Below are positions 37,975 through 47,162 of a DNA stretch of 64,000 bases, piece after piece (position 1 is the stretch's first letter; every line of letters starts with the position of its first letter). This DNA is from Pandoraea iniqua (lineage in GTDB: Bacteria; Pseudomonadota; Gammaproteobacteria; Burkholderiales; Burkholderiaceae), in NCBI RefSeq assembly GCF_902459685.1, contig NZ_CABPSF010000009.1, positions 62,001 through 126,000 on the forward strand, written 5' to 3'. Under the pieces are notes generated by a model. It ran no database searches, had not been told where the DNA came from, and saw nothing but the letters and a program-made list of their open reading frames with translations. A program made the translations under genes and the position numbers.

Positions 37975-38627
37975 GCGCCGCTCCGGGCGAGCACGGCGTC
38001 GGCCACGTACGGATTGGTCTCACGCTCCTGACCGAAGGTGGACACGGGGCCATGCCCCGGGATGAAGGTGACGTCGTCGCCCAGCGGCCAGAGTTTGTCG
38101 CGAATCGACGCGATCAGGTCGGCATGGTTGCCGCGCGGGAAGTCGGTGCGGCCGATGGACCCGGCAAACAGCACGTCGCCGACACTCGCCAGACGCTCAT
38201 CGGCCGAGAAGAACACCACGTGGCCCGGCGTGTGGCCCGGGCAATGAAAGACATTCAGCGTGACGTCGCCGAAGTTGACGGTATCGCCATCGCCCAGCCA
38301 GCGGTCGGGCGTGAAGCTCTGCGGCTCGGGAAAACCGAAGCGCGCGCTCTGGGCTTCCAGTTGGTCGATCCAGAAGGCGTCGTCGGGATGCGGACCTTCG
38401 ATGGGCACTTCGTATTTGGCCGCTAGTTCGCCGGCACCGCCGCAATGGTCCAGATGGCCGTGCGTGAGGAAGATCTTTTCCAGCGTCACCCCTTGGCGCT
38501 CGATTTCGCCGACGATGCGGTCGATATCGCCGCCCGGGTCGACCACGGCGGCCCGTTGGGTCGCGTCGCAGACGAGCAGCGTGCAGTTCTGTTGGAAAGG
38601 CGTGACGGGAATCAGGGTGACGTTCAT
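37971..38627 (-). CDS. Metallo-beta-lactamase fold hydrolase, glyoxalase II-like
   Basis: 218 aa. The metal motif [16 protein letters not shown] near residue 56, the downstream histidine in [14 protein letters not shown], Asp in [16 protein letters not shown] and the final His in [14 protein letters not shown] make a complete binuclear site. It resembles YcbL-type type II glyoxalases. I chose ATG 38627 ([15 protein letters not shown]), which matches the family start; the longer ORF runs upstream into noncoding sequence. Coupled by ATGA overlap with the exonuclease gene. Confidence 0.9.
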   Translation of the reverse strand: MNVTLIPVTPFQQNCTLLVCDATQRAAVVDPGGDIDRIVGEIERQGVTLEKIFLTHGHLDHCGGAGELAAKYEVPIEGPHPDDAFWIDQLEAQSARFGFPEPQSFTPDRWLGDGDTVNFGDVTLNVFHCPGHTPGHVVFFSADERLASVGDVLFAGSIGRTDFPRGNHADLIASIRDKLWPLGDDVTFIPGHGPVSTFGQERETNPYVADAVLARSGA

Positions 38628-38858
38628 GAGGTATCGGGGACGCGGTTTTCGCTTATTGTAAGTCGGGCAGGGGGCTCGCCGCCTGCACAGCGACGTACTC
38701 AGCGCGCGCGAATTAGGCGGTGCCCAGCTGAAATCGCCCGCCGGGCGGGGGCTTCGGGTGTTACATCGCTTTTGCGTAACGCTTTGTAAACAAGCCACGC
38801 CATGTAAGTGAACGCTCGCTGATGGGTTGACTTTGACGGCGTGTTAAACTTGCGGGCT

Positions 38859-39476
38859 ATGCGAACACGCGACATGCTCACACGGTTCGCGGTCGGCTGC
38901 GCCCTCGCCCTGACGTTGACAGCCTGCACAACGCCGCTCGAACCCCCCAGCCAGACGGCTGCCGCCCCCTCGGCGACAGACGTCCGCACGCGCTCGCGTG
39001 AAGCCAACGCACCGGTTGGCTCAAGCTTCGATCTTCACTGGCCCGGCCGGGCCTACCGTAACGAAGGCCTGAACCCCGGCGACCCGAATGCCCCGGACCG
39101 CGATGGCGAAGCGCGCCTGCGCGCCGATGCGGGCACGTTCTATCAAACTGGCACGGCCTCGTGGTACGGCAAGAAGTTTCACGGCCGGCGTACCGCCACC
39201 GGCGAGGCGTTCGACATGAACGACCTGACGGCCGCGCATCCCACCCTGCCACTGGCGAGTTTCGTCCTCGTGCGTAACGTTGCCAACGACAAGACGGTGG
39301 TGGTGAAGATCAACGATCGCGGGCCGTACACGCGCAACCGCATCATCGATCTCTCCTACGGTGCCGCCAAACAGCTCGATTTCATTCGCTCGGGCCACGC
39401 GAAGGTCGAAATCCGCCGTTTGTCGCGTAGTGAAGTCGCTGCCCTCGGTCTCGACCAAAGCAACAACGCGCCCTGA
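38859..39476 (+). CDS. rlpA: RlpA-family septal lytic transglycosylase lipoprotein
   Basis: 205 aa. The signal sequence ends with lipobox LTAC, placing it in the outer membrane. The double-psi beta-barrel contains TGTASWYGKKFHGRRTATGEAFDMNDLTAAHPTLPLASFVLVRN and KINDRGPYTRNRIIDLSYGAAKQLDF, with the conserved D-R-G-P motif and His of the catalytic site. There is no C-terminal SPOR domain, unlike E. coli RlpA. I prefer the ATG at 38859; a GTG at 38841 would add six residues and neither has a good ribosome site. Confidence 0.88.
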   Translation: MRTRDMLTRFAVGCALALTLTACTTPLEPPSQTAAAPSATDVRTRSREANAPVGSSFDLHWPGRAYRNEGLNPGDPNAPDRDGEARLRADAGTFYQTGTASWYGKKFHGRRTATGEAFDMNDLTAAHPTLPLASFVLVRNVANDKTVVVKINDRGPYTRNRIIDLSYGAAKQLDFIRSGHAKVEIRRLSRSEVAALGLDQSNNAP

Positions 39477-39977
39477 GCGCGGGGTTTCGCCCGCGTAATC
39501 TCTCCGCTGTATTCCCCTCGCTGTATTCCTCTCGCGTCATCCGTTCTTCGCGGCCCATGCCGGTGCCTGCGGATAGCATGCCGTCTCGAATTCGAATCGG
39601 ACGCGTCTTAAAAAGTGGGACACCATCGGTCACCTTCTGACGCGAATCGCGTAACACGTCCCGGTTTTTTCACCATGAATTGGCCGTTTCGGCGTATCTC
39701 ATTGGCTGAACGCTTCGCATGAATGTGCGCGGGGATGAATGCGCGCGCCCGAATCGACTAATTTTTTTCCGATTGCCGCACAGTTCTGCCAGTGTTTGGG
39801 CGCAATCCGATATGTGGCGGGCCTCGCCATCGGTTGCGTTGGCAACCGTTGTTCGCGGGTGGGGATGTGGGTAGACTGTGCCCCACGCGCAGGTGCACGC
39901 TTTAAGTGCATCCGAATGAGGCCCGCAGAGACCCGGGCACGGCGCACCTTTCAAAAAGCAATCCTGGAGGAGTTTTG
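39477..39977. other. Intergenic region before the ABC importer operon
   Basis: 501 bases. After the rlpA stop is a short GC hairpin (CGCGGG 39478-39483 with CCCGCG 39490-39495) without a T-run. A repeated CGCTGTATTCC occurs near 39507-39535. The promoter candidate at 39849-39877 is the only clear regulatory element I see. Confidence 0.4.
39849..39877 (+). promoter_or_regulatory. Candidate promoter of the ABC importer operon
   Basis: TTGTTC (39849-39854) and TAGACT (39872-39877) are 17 bases apart, giving a leader of about 95 bases before the ATG at 39978. Confidence 0.45.
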
Positions 39978-40964
39978 ATGTCGACCATGGGCAAATACGC
40001 CAAGCGCACCCTGTTGTGCGCGGTGGCCGCAACGTTGTTGGGGACAACCGGCGCCGCATTCGCGCAGGCTACGAAGTCGGTGGCCGTGCTGGCCATCGTG
40101 GAGCACCCGGCACTCGACGCCATCCGTGACGGCGCGCGCGACGAACTCAAGGCAGAAGGTTTCGAAGCCGGCAAGAACCTCAAGTGGGAATATCAAAGCG
40201 CACAGGGCAACGTGTCGACCGCGGCGCAGATCGCCCGCAAGTTCGTCGGCGACAAGCCGGACGCGATCATCGGTATCGCCACGCCGACGGCTCAGGCTGT
40301 CGCTGCCGCCACGAAGAGCGTGCCGCTGGTGTACTCGGGTGTGACCGATCCGGTTGCTGCACAACTGGTCAAGAGCTGGGACGCTTCGGGCACCAACGTG
40401 ACCGGCGTGTCGGACAAGCTGCCGCTCGACAAGCAGGTGGCTCTCATCAAGCGTGTCGTGCCGAACGCCAAGCGCGTGGGCATGGTGTACAACCCGGGCG
40501 AAGCCAATTCGGTCGTGGTCGTCAACGAACTCAAGAAGCTGCTGCCCGCCGCGGGCCTGACGCTGGTTGAAGCCGCTGCACCGCGTACCGTCGACATCAG
40601 CTCGGCGGCCAACAGTCTGGTCGGCAAGGTCGACGTGATTTACACCAACACGGACAACAACGTCGTGTCGGCTTACGAGTCGCTGGTGAAGGTTGCCAAT
40701 GATCGCAAGATCCCGCTGGTGGCGTCGGACACCGACAGCGTGAAGCGTGGTGCCATCGCTGCACTGGGCATCAACTACTACGACCTGGGCCGTCAGACGG
40801 GCAAGGTGGTGGTGCGCATTCTGAAGGGTGAAAAGCCGGGTGCGATCGCTTCGCAGACCAGCTCGAATCTGGAACTGTTCGTCAACACGGCGGCGGCTGC
40901 CAAGCAAGGCGTGACGCTGTCGGACGATCTGGTGAAAGAAGCCAAGACGGTCATCAAGCAATAA
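39978..40964 (+). CDS. ABC transporter substrate-binding protein (TrpX/PF04392 type)
   Basis: Periplasmic binding protein, 328 aa. Signal peptide to about residue 30 (GTTGAAFAQA). The mature sequence KSVAVLAIVEHPALDAIRDGARDELKAEGFEAGKNLKWEYQSAQGN and PVAAQLVKSWDASGTNVTGVSDKLP is typical of the family used for tryptophan or other aromatic amino acid uptake in several bacteria. GGAGGAG precedes the ATG. First gene of a substrate-binding/permease/ATPase operon. Aromatic amino acids are a guess by family only. Confidence 0.87.
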   Translation: MSTMGKYAKRTLLCAVAATLLGTTGAAFAQATKSVAVLAIVEHPALDAIRDGARDELKAEGFEAGKNLKWEYQSAQGNVSTAAQIARKFVGDKPDAIIGIATPTAQAVAAATKSVPLVYSGVTDPVAAQLVKSWDASGTNVTGVSDKLPLDKQVALIKRVVPNAKRVGMVYNPGEANSVVVVNELKKLLPAAGLTLVEAAAPRTVDISSAANSLVGKVDVIYTNTDNNVVSAYESLVKVANDRKIPLVASDTDSVKRGAIAALGINYYDLGRQTGKVVVRILKGEKPGAIASQTSSNLELFVNTAAAAKQGVTLSDDLVKEAKTVIKQ

Positions 40965-41132
40965 CGCGAGCGTGATGCCGGTGTGGCGGGCGAACGGCCT
41001 GCCTTGCCGGTGAGCGAGAGGGCGGCGCCCGGACATGACCTGTCCCCGCCGCTCTTTTCCGCTTGAGTCCCCCCAACGGCGTGCTTCACCGAGACCCGGT
41101 GCGGACCGTCTTGTGTAGTGGAATTACGAAAA

Positions 41133-42041
41133 ATGTCCCTTTTTTCTATGATGGGCGCCCTGGAGATCGGCTTGATCTTCAGTCTGGTGGCGCTCGGGGT
41201 GCTGATCTCCTTTCGCATCCTCAATTTTCCCGACCTGACCGTTGACGGCAGCTTTGCGCTCGGCGGTGCCGTGGCGGCAACGCTGATCGCCGGTGGCACG
41301 AATCCGTTCGTGGCCACGGCCGGCGCGATGGCGGCGGGTGCCACGGCAGGGTTCATTACCGGCTGGCTCAATGTGCGCCTGAAGATCATGGATCTGCTCG
41401 CCAGTATCCTGATGATGATCGCGCTCTATTCGGTGAACCTGCGTGTGATGGGCGCACCGAACGTGCCGCTGATCACCTCGCCGACGGTCTTCACGATGCT
41501 GTTGCCCGAGAATGCCCCGCAATGGCTGCCTGACTTCGTGCTGCGTCCGCTCATGCTGTTGGTCGTGGTGGCGGTGGTGAAGCTGGGTCTCGACTATTTC
41601 TTCTCGTCGCAGCAGGGTCTGGCCATGCGCTCGACCGGTGTGAATTCTCGTATGGCGCGCGCGCAAGGCGTGAACACGGGGCACGAGATTCTGGCGGGGA
41701 TGGCGTTGTCGAATGCGCTGGTGGCGCTTGCCGGTGCCCTGTTTGCGCAGTCGCAGGGCGGGGCGGATATCTCGATGGGGATCGGTACCATCGTGATCGG
41801 TCTGGCGGCGGTGATTATCGGCGAGACGATCTTGCCGGCACGGCGACTCATTCTCACGACGTTGGCGGTGGTGGTTGGGGCGGTGTTGTATCGCTTCTTC
41901 ATCGCGCTGGCGCTCAATAGCGATTTCATCGGTCTGAAGGCGCAGGACCTGAACTTGGTGACGGCCTTGCTCGTTGCGGTGGCACTGGTGTTGCCGGCCA
42001 CGCGTCGCAAGCTGTTTCCGCGCAAGAACGGGGGTGCCTGA
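41133..42041 (+). CDS. ABC transporter permease
   Basis: 302 aa inner-membrane protein with about eight to nine hydrophobic segments, of the branched-chain/TrpY-like permease type. LGVLISFRILNFPDLTVDGSFALGGAVAA near the N-terminus and GMALSNALVALAGALFAQSQGGADISMGIGTIVIGLAAVIIGE in the middle are characteristic. The ATG at 41133 is preferred; GTG at 41118 would add five residues. It lies 168 bases after the binding-protein gene and two bases before the ATPase. Confidence 0.9.
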   Translation: MSLFSMMGALEIGLIFSLVALGVLISFRILNFPDLTVDGSFALGGAVAATLIAGGTNPFVATAGAMAAGATAGFITGWLNVRLKIMDLLASILMMIALYSVNLRVMGAPNVPLITSPTVFTMLLPENAPQWLPDFVLRPLMLLVVVAVVKLGLDYFFSSQQGLAMRSTGVNSRMARAQGVNTGHEILAGMALSNALVALAGALFAQSQGGADISMGIGTIVIGLAAVIIGETILPARRLILTTLAVVVGAVLYRFFIALALNSDFIGLKAQDLNLVTALLVAVALVLPATRRKLFPRKNGGA

Positions 42042-42043
42042 TC

Positions 42044-42838
42044 ATGTTGAGCGCAAAAGACCTGAAAATCACTTTCAACCCGGGTACGCCGATTGAGAAC
42101 CGTGCGCTGCGCGGCATGTCGCTGGACATTCCGACGGGGCAATTCGTGACGGTGATCGGTTCGAACGGGGCGGGCAAGTCGACGTTTCTGAACGCGATCA
42201 GTGGCGACTTGATTGTCGACACGGGCACGATTTCGATCGACGGCAACGACGTTACGAAGAAGACGGCGTGGCAGCGGGCGAGTCAGGTGGCACGGGTGTT
42301 TCAGGACCCGATGGCGGGCACCTGCGAGGCGTTGACCATTGAAGAGAACATGGCGCTGGCGGTGAAGCGTGGCGAGAGCCGCAGTTTCCGGCTGGCGCTG
42401 AACAAGCCGTTGCGCGAGCGGTTCCGCGAGAAGCTGAGTCTGCTGAATCTGGGGCTCGAGAATCGTCTGTCGGACCGTATCGGCCTGCTCTCGGGCGGTC
42501 AGCGTCAGGCGGTGAGTCTGCTGATGGCATCGTTGCAGCCGTCGCGCATTCTGCTGCTCGACGAACACACGGCGGCACTCGACCCGAAGACGGCGGCGTT
42601 CGTGCTGGAACTGACGGCGCGCATCGTGCAGGAGAGCAAGCTGACGGCGATGATGGTCACGCACAGCATGCGTCAGGCGCTGGACTACGGCGACCGTACG
42701 GTGATGCTCCATCAGGGCAAAGTCGTGCTGGACGTGTCGGGTGAGGAGCGCAAGGGACTGGACGTCCCCGACCTGCTCCAGATGTTCGAGCGCACTCGCG
42801 GCGAACAACTCGACGACGACGCGCTACTGCTGAGCTAA
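42044..42838 (+). CDS. ABC transporter ATP-binding protein
   Basis: 264 aa ATPase partner of the preceding permease. Walker A GSNGAGKST near residue 38-46, signature LSGGQRQAVSLLMA near 149, Walker B RILLLDEHTAALDP near 166, and H-loop MMVTHS near 207. The ATG comes two bases after the permease stop, so expression is coupled. A strong terminator follows the operon. Confidence 0.93.
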   Translation: MLSAKDLKITFNPGTPIENRALRGMSLDIPTGQFVTVIGSNGAGKSTFLNAISGDLIVDTGTISIDGNDVTKKTAWQRASQVARVFQDPMAGTCEALTIEENMALAVKRGESRSFRLALNKPLRERFREKLSLLNLGLENRLSDRIGLLSGGQRQAVSLLMASLQPSRILLLDEHTAALDPKTAAFVLELTARIVQESKLTAMMVTHSMRQALDYGDRTVMLHQGKVVLDVSGEERKGLDVPDLLQMFERTRGEQLDDDALLLS

Positions 42839-42865
42839 TCGGCCGATTGGCAAATCCGCAGAATG

Positions 42866-42892
42866 AAAAAGCCCGCTTCGGCGGGCTTTTTC
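42866..42892. terminator. Bidirectional terminator
   Basis: AAAAAGCCCGC-TTCG-GCGGGCTTTTT: perfect 11-bp stem with a stable UUCG loop between the ABC operon and the convergent toxin gene. Confidence 0.92.
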
Positions 42893-42913
42893 TTGGGTGA
42901 GGCACGATAGGAA

Positions 42914-43204
42914 TTATTGAATCCGTCGGCGCGCGGTGCGATAAGCCGCAAGATTTTCGCGCTTTCCGACGGCCAGCACGAGAACGGTGACAGTCGCGTC
43001 TTCAACGCGGTACACGAGTCGATAACCGACCGACGCGAGTTTTATCTTGTAGCAACCCGGCATCGCACGCAGTTGGCTGGCGGCTACGCGAGGATGTCGC
43101 AGGCGATCTCGTAAGCGTGCTTTGAATTGCTGCGCAATGGTGGCGTCAAGCGCCCGCCATTCTTTGAGGGCAGAAGGTAAGAATTGCAGGTCATAGGTCG
43201 TCAA
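42914..43204 (-). CDS. relE: RelE/StbE-type toxin
   Basis: 96 aa mRNA interferase-type toxin. FLPSALKEWRALDATIAQQFKARLRDRLRHPRVAASQLRAMPGCYKIKLASVGYRLVYRVEDATVTVLVLAVGKRE is the standard RelE-family sequence with the conserved basic residues and YRLVY. It overlaps the antitoxin gene by 14 bases and is transcribed after it. RelE family toxins cut mRNA on the ribosome; target is not shown here. Confidence 0.9.
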   Translation of the reverse strand: MTTYDLQFLPSALKEWRALDATIAQQFKARLRDRLRHPRVAASQLRAMPGCYKIKLASVGYRLVYRVEDATVTVLVLAVGKRENLAAYRTARRRIQ

Positions 43205-43433
43205 GCTTCGTACTCACCGGCGTTTCGCCGGCACGCGAGCGGATGATGTCGGCGAGTTCGGCGTCGTCGAGGCGGTCGCAAATGGCTTCCCAATCGGCAG
43301 CAGGGATAAGGTAGGCCACGGGCTTATTGCGATTCAGGATGGCGACGGGGCCGTCGGCGCGCTCAATGGCGGCGCTGGGGTTCAGTTTCAATTCGCTGAT
43401 TCCGATCGATGCGCGGGCTAGGATGTTTTTCAT
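43191..43433 (-). CDS. Phd/YefM-type antitoxin (StbD-like)
   Basis: 80 aa. MKNILARASIGISELKLNPSAAIERADGPVAILNRNKPVAYLIPAADWEAI is the typical N-terminal DNA-binding Phd/YefM fold; the C-terminal 30 residues would wrap and neutralise the toxin. An in-frame ATG four codons upstream (43445) is possible. The imperfect palindrome at 43462-43489 is in the right place for autoregulation. Confidence 0.88.
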   Translation of the reverse strand: MKNILARASIGISELKLNPSAAIERADGPVAILNRNKPVAYLIPAADWEAICDRLDDAELADIIRSRAGETPVSTKLDDL

Positions 43434-43461
43434 CTCACGTCTCATAGGGCCCGGGGGGAGG

Positions 43462-43489
43462 CGGTCGGCATGCTGGCATGCACCGACCG
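43462..43489. promoter_or_regulatory. Putative toxin-antitoxin operator
   Basis: CGGTCGGCATGC and GCATGCaCCGACCG form a near-perfect palindrome with one extra base, 29 bases upstream of the antitoxin ATG. Autorepression by antitoxin or the toxin-antitoxin complex is usual for the family. Confidence 0.55.
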
Positions 43490-43622
43490 AGACCATACAA
43501 TTGCGTCCATCATAGGTCGGCTGCCGGTGCAATGGATTGGGCAATCGCCAGAATTACCCACGGCGTATTCCGAATTGGAAGCGGGCCTGCCGCTCCCGTG
43601 ATTCCCACGACTTCTCAGCGGA

Positions 43623-44507
43623 TCAGCCGTTTTTCAGCGCCAGCGCCCGTTCATATAGCGCGTTTTTCGGCGCGCCGGTAATCGCGGCAGCCAGCTTGGC
43701 GGCGCTCTTCGTCGGCAACTCAGCCACCAGCAACGCCAGCACACGCTGCGCTTCGGCATCCACGCCATCGTCGGTCGTACTGGCCGCCGCACCCGACACC
43801 ACCAGCACGAACTCGCCTCGCTGACGGTTGGCGTCCGCTTTCAGCCACGCTTCGCCGTCGCCCAGCGCGCACTCGTGAATATCTTCGAAACGCTTGGTCA
43901 ACTCGCGGCCGATCAGCAGCTTTCGCTCCGCCCCGAGCCCATCAGCCAATGCGGCAACGGTCTCGACGATTCGGTGCGGCGCCTCGTAGAACACCTGCGC
44001 TGCGGTGGCGCCCGCCAACGCCGTAATGGCCTGCGCGCGCTGCTGCGACTTCGACGGCAAGAAGCCGACGAACGTGAACGTTTCCACCCACGCGCCCGCT
44101 ACCGAGAGCAAGGTGACGATTGCACTCGCGCCCGGCACCGGCACCACGCCCAGCCCAGCAGCACGCACTGCATCGACGAGCCGCGCCCCCGGATCGGAGA
44201 TGCCGGGGGTGCCGGCGTCCGAAATATAAGCAATGCGCTCGCCCGCCCGCAAACGCTCCACAAGCCGCGTCGCTACGGTGTTTTCGTTATGTTCGTGCGC
44301 CGCAATCAGCGGCTTGTCGATGCCGTAACGCTGCAACAACTGCGCGCTGTTGCGCGTATCTTCACAGGCAATGGCGTCGGCCATGCCGAGCACGTGAAGG
44401 GCGCGCACCGAAATGTCCGCCATGTTGCCGAGCGGCGTGGCCACGACATAGAGCGTGCCGGTGGGGTAGTGCTGACCTTCGGCCAGCGACATCAGGCGTT
44501 CGTCCAT
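43623..44507 (-). CDS. rsmI: 16S rRNA (cytidine1402-2'-O)-methyltransferase RsmI
   Basis: SAM-dependent tetrapyrrole-methylase-fold enzyme, 294 aa, that methylates C1402 in the decoding centre. YPTGTLYVVATPLGNMADISVRALHVLGMADAIACEDTRNS, HEHNE, and ISDAGTPGISDPGARLV are the signatures; FYEAPHRI and RELTKRFE follow. GGAGG lies 5 bases before ATG 44507; the ORF extends upstream without homology. Divergent from yraN, as in many proteobacteria. Confidence 0.94.
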   Translation of the reverse strand: MDERLMSLAEGQHYPTGTLYVVATPLGNMADISVRALHVLGMADAIACEDTRNSAQLLQRYGIDKPLIAAHEHNENTVATRLVERLRAGERIAYISDAGTPGISDPGARLVDAVRAAGLGVVPVPGASAIVTLLSVAGAWVETFTFVGFLPSKSQQRAQAITALAGATAAQVFYEAPHRIVETVAALADGLGAERKLLIGRELTKRFEDIHECALGDGEAWLKADANRQRGEFVLVVSGAAASTTDDGVDAEAQRVLALLVAELPTKSAAKLAAAITGAPKNALYERALALKNG

Positions 44508-44623
44508 CTCAGCAGCCTCCCGCCGTCGGTGCGACCGCGTCGCAAGTTGCATGAAGCCGGTCGACGTCGCAGGCAGCGAAGGCAGCGAACGCGGGGCACA
44601 TCGGGGTACAGATCGGAACAACC

Positions 44624-45740
<1,117 letters not shown>

Positions 45741-45859
45741 ACCTAATGTCATCGTAAGGCGTCAAGATCATCACGCACACCAGTCCGCGGGGGCGGGCGG
45801 TGTCGGCAGGGGACGGCGGGGGCCGGCCCGTTCGACCCATCCAACAAGGAGAATGCCCG

Positions 45860-46633
45860 ATGAGTTTCCAACGCGCAGTCAGGCCGCTGGTAGCGGCTGC
45901 GTTGATCACAGCAACCCTGGCCGGTTGCGCCCCCATCATCCTCGGCGGCGCTGCCACCGGGGCACTCGTCGCCACGGACCGCCGCTCGGTCGGTGCGCAG
46001 ACGGAAGACCGTGAAATTCAGGTCAAGGCGGAAGCCAATACCGCCAACACGCTGACCGCCGACGCCGTGCATGTGAACGTGACCGTCTTCAACCGTCGCG
46101 TCCTGCTGACCGGCGAAGTGCCGGACGACGCCACCAAGCAACGTGCCGTGGACATCGTCAAGCAGATCAGCAACGTGCGCGGCATCGTCGACGAACTCGC
46201 CATCGCACCGAAGAGCTCGTTCGGCTCGCGCTCGAACGACGCGTGGATCACCAGCAAGGTCAAGGCGAACCTGATCAATACGAAGGAAATCTCGGCCAAC
46301 GTGTTCAAGGTGGTGACCGAGCGCGGTGATGTTTATCTGATGGGCCTCGTTTCGGAAGAAGAAGGCCGCATCGCCGCCAACGTGGCCAGCCGTATCGATG
46401 GCGTGCAGAAAGTCATCAAGCTGTATGAGTACGTGAAGCCGGAAGAGGCGCAGCGTCTGTCGACCGAAGCGCAGAAGAATCCGGCCCCGGCGCAGGGTGA
46501 CGACAGCAATGCCGCCACCGTGACCACGACCCCGATCGGCAACGACACCGTGACGGCCAAGCCGTTGGCGACGCCCGCACCGATCAGCGACGCGCCGATC
46601 AAGCCCGGTCCGTCCACGCGCACGGGCAACTGA
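45860..46633 (+). CDS. dolP: BON-domain lipoprotein (DolP/OsmY-like)
   Basis: 257 aa outer-membrane lipoprotein with lipobox TLAGC. Two BON domains follow, at about 75-125 (LTADAVHVNVTVFNRRVLLTGEVPDDATKQRAV...VRGIVDELA) and 135-195 (NDAWITSKVKANLINTKEISANVFKVVTERGDVYLMGLVSEEEGRIAANVASRIDGVQKVI). The C-terminal 60 residues are Pro/Ala/Thr-rich and disordered, longer than in E. coli DolP. AAGGAGAATG lies before the ATG at 45860. Role in envelope integrity is inferred from orthology. Confidence 0.9.
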   Translation: MSFQRAVRPLVAAALITATLAGCAPIILGGAATGALVATDRRSVGAQTEDREIQVKAEANTANTLTADAVHVNVTVFNRRVLLTGEVPDDATKQRAVDIVKQISNVRGIVDELAIAPKSSFGSRSNDAWITSKVKANLINTKEISANVFKVVTERGDVYLMGLVSEEEGRIAANVASRIDGVQKVIKLYEYVKPEEAQRLSTEAQKNPAPAQGDDSNAATVTTTPIGNDTVTAKPLATPAPISDAPIKPGPSTRTGN

Positions 46634-46641
46634 CGTCGCGA

Positions 46642-47154
46642 ATGGCGCGGATTAGCGCACAGCACCCGGAGGGTTCGAACCGCCGGCATCGTCTTCGGGC
46701 GATGCCGGCGCTATTCATTCTGGGCTCGCTGGCGATCGGGATGACGGCGCCGGTAGCGGCGGCCGCACCCGCATCAGCACCCTCGGTCGCGGCCAATCCC
46801 CAACCCGACTGGCAAGCCCGTGACTGGGCGATGGCCTGCATGAGTTGCCATAACGCGGCTGCCCCGGCGACGGCAGGCAAAACCGCGTTGTCGAAACTCG
46901 AAGGGCGTCCGGCAACTGAGCTTGTCGCCGCGCTGCAAGCGCTGCGCAACGCGAAGGGGGATGGGGCCCGTCCTGCCACCCTCATGCCGCAGCTCCTCAA
47001 GGGCTATCGCGACGACGAGTTGCAACGCATCGCGGCTTACTTCGCGGCACAGCCCATTGCGCAGCCGCTTTCGCCATCTCAATCGCAGCCGCCTGCCCGG
47101 TCTCACACGGCGCCCGTCAGTCCGGCGCCCGAAGCGGCGCGCACTCACCAATAG
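46642..47154 (+). CDS. fccA: Monoheme cytochrome c, flavocytochrome c subunit (FccA-like)
   Basis: 170 aa. An N-terminal signal region is followed by AMACMSCHNAAAP (heme motif CMSCH near residue 67) and a Met ligand in ATLMPQLLKGYRDDELQRIAAYF, the pattern of single-heme FccA. The C-terminal 30 residues are Pro/Ser/Ala-rich. The start is uncertain: ATG 46642 and ATG 46702 both lack a ribosome site. It is 8 bases before the flavoprotein gene fccB, with which it would form the sulfide dehydrogenase; it also follows dolP by 8 bases and may be cotranscribed. Confidence 0.8.
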   Translation: MARISAQHPEGSNRRHRLRAMPALFILGSLAIGMTAPVAAAAPASAPSVAANPQPDWQARDWAMACMSCHNAAAPATAGKTALSKLEGRPATELVAALQALRNAKGDGARPATLMPQLLKGYRDDELQRIAAYFAAQPIAQPLSPSQSQPPARSHTAPVSPAPEAARTHQ

Positions 47155-47162
47155 GCCGCGCC

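Noticed and set aside
38827-38855. TTGACT/TTGACG as promoter for rlpA
   Set aside because: No -10 box at acceptable spacing; TTAAAC lies only 11 bases from the -35.
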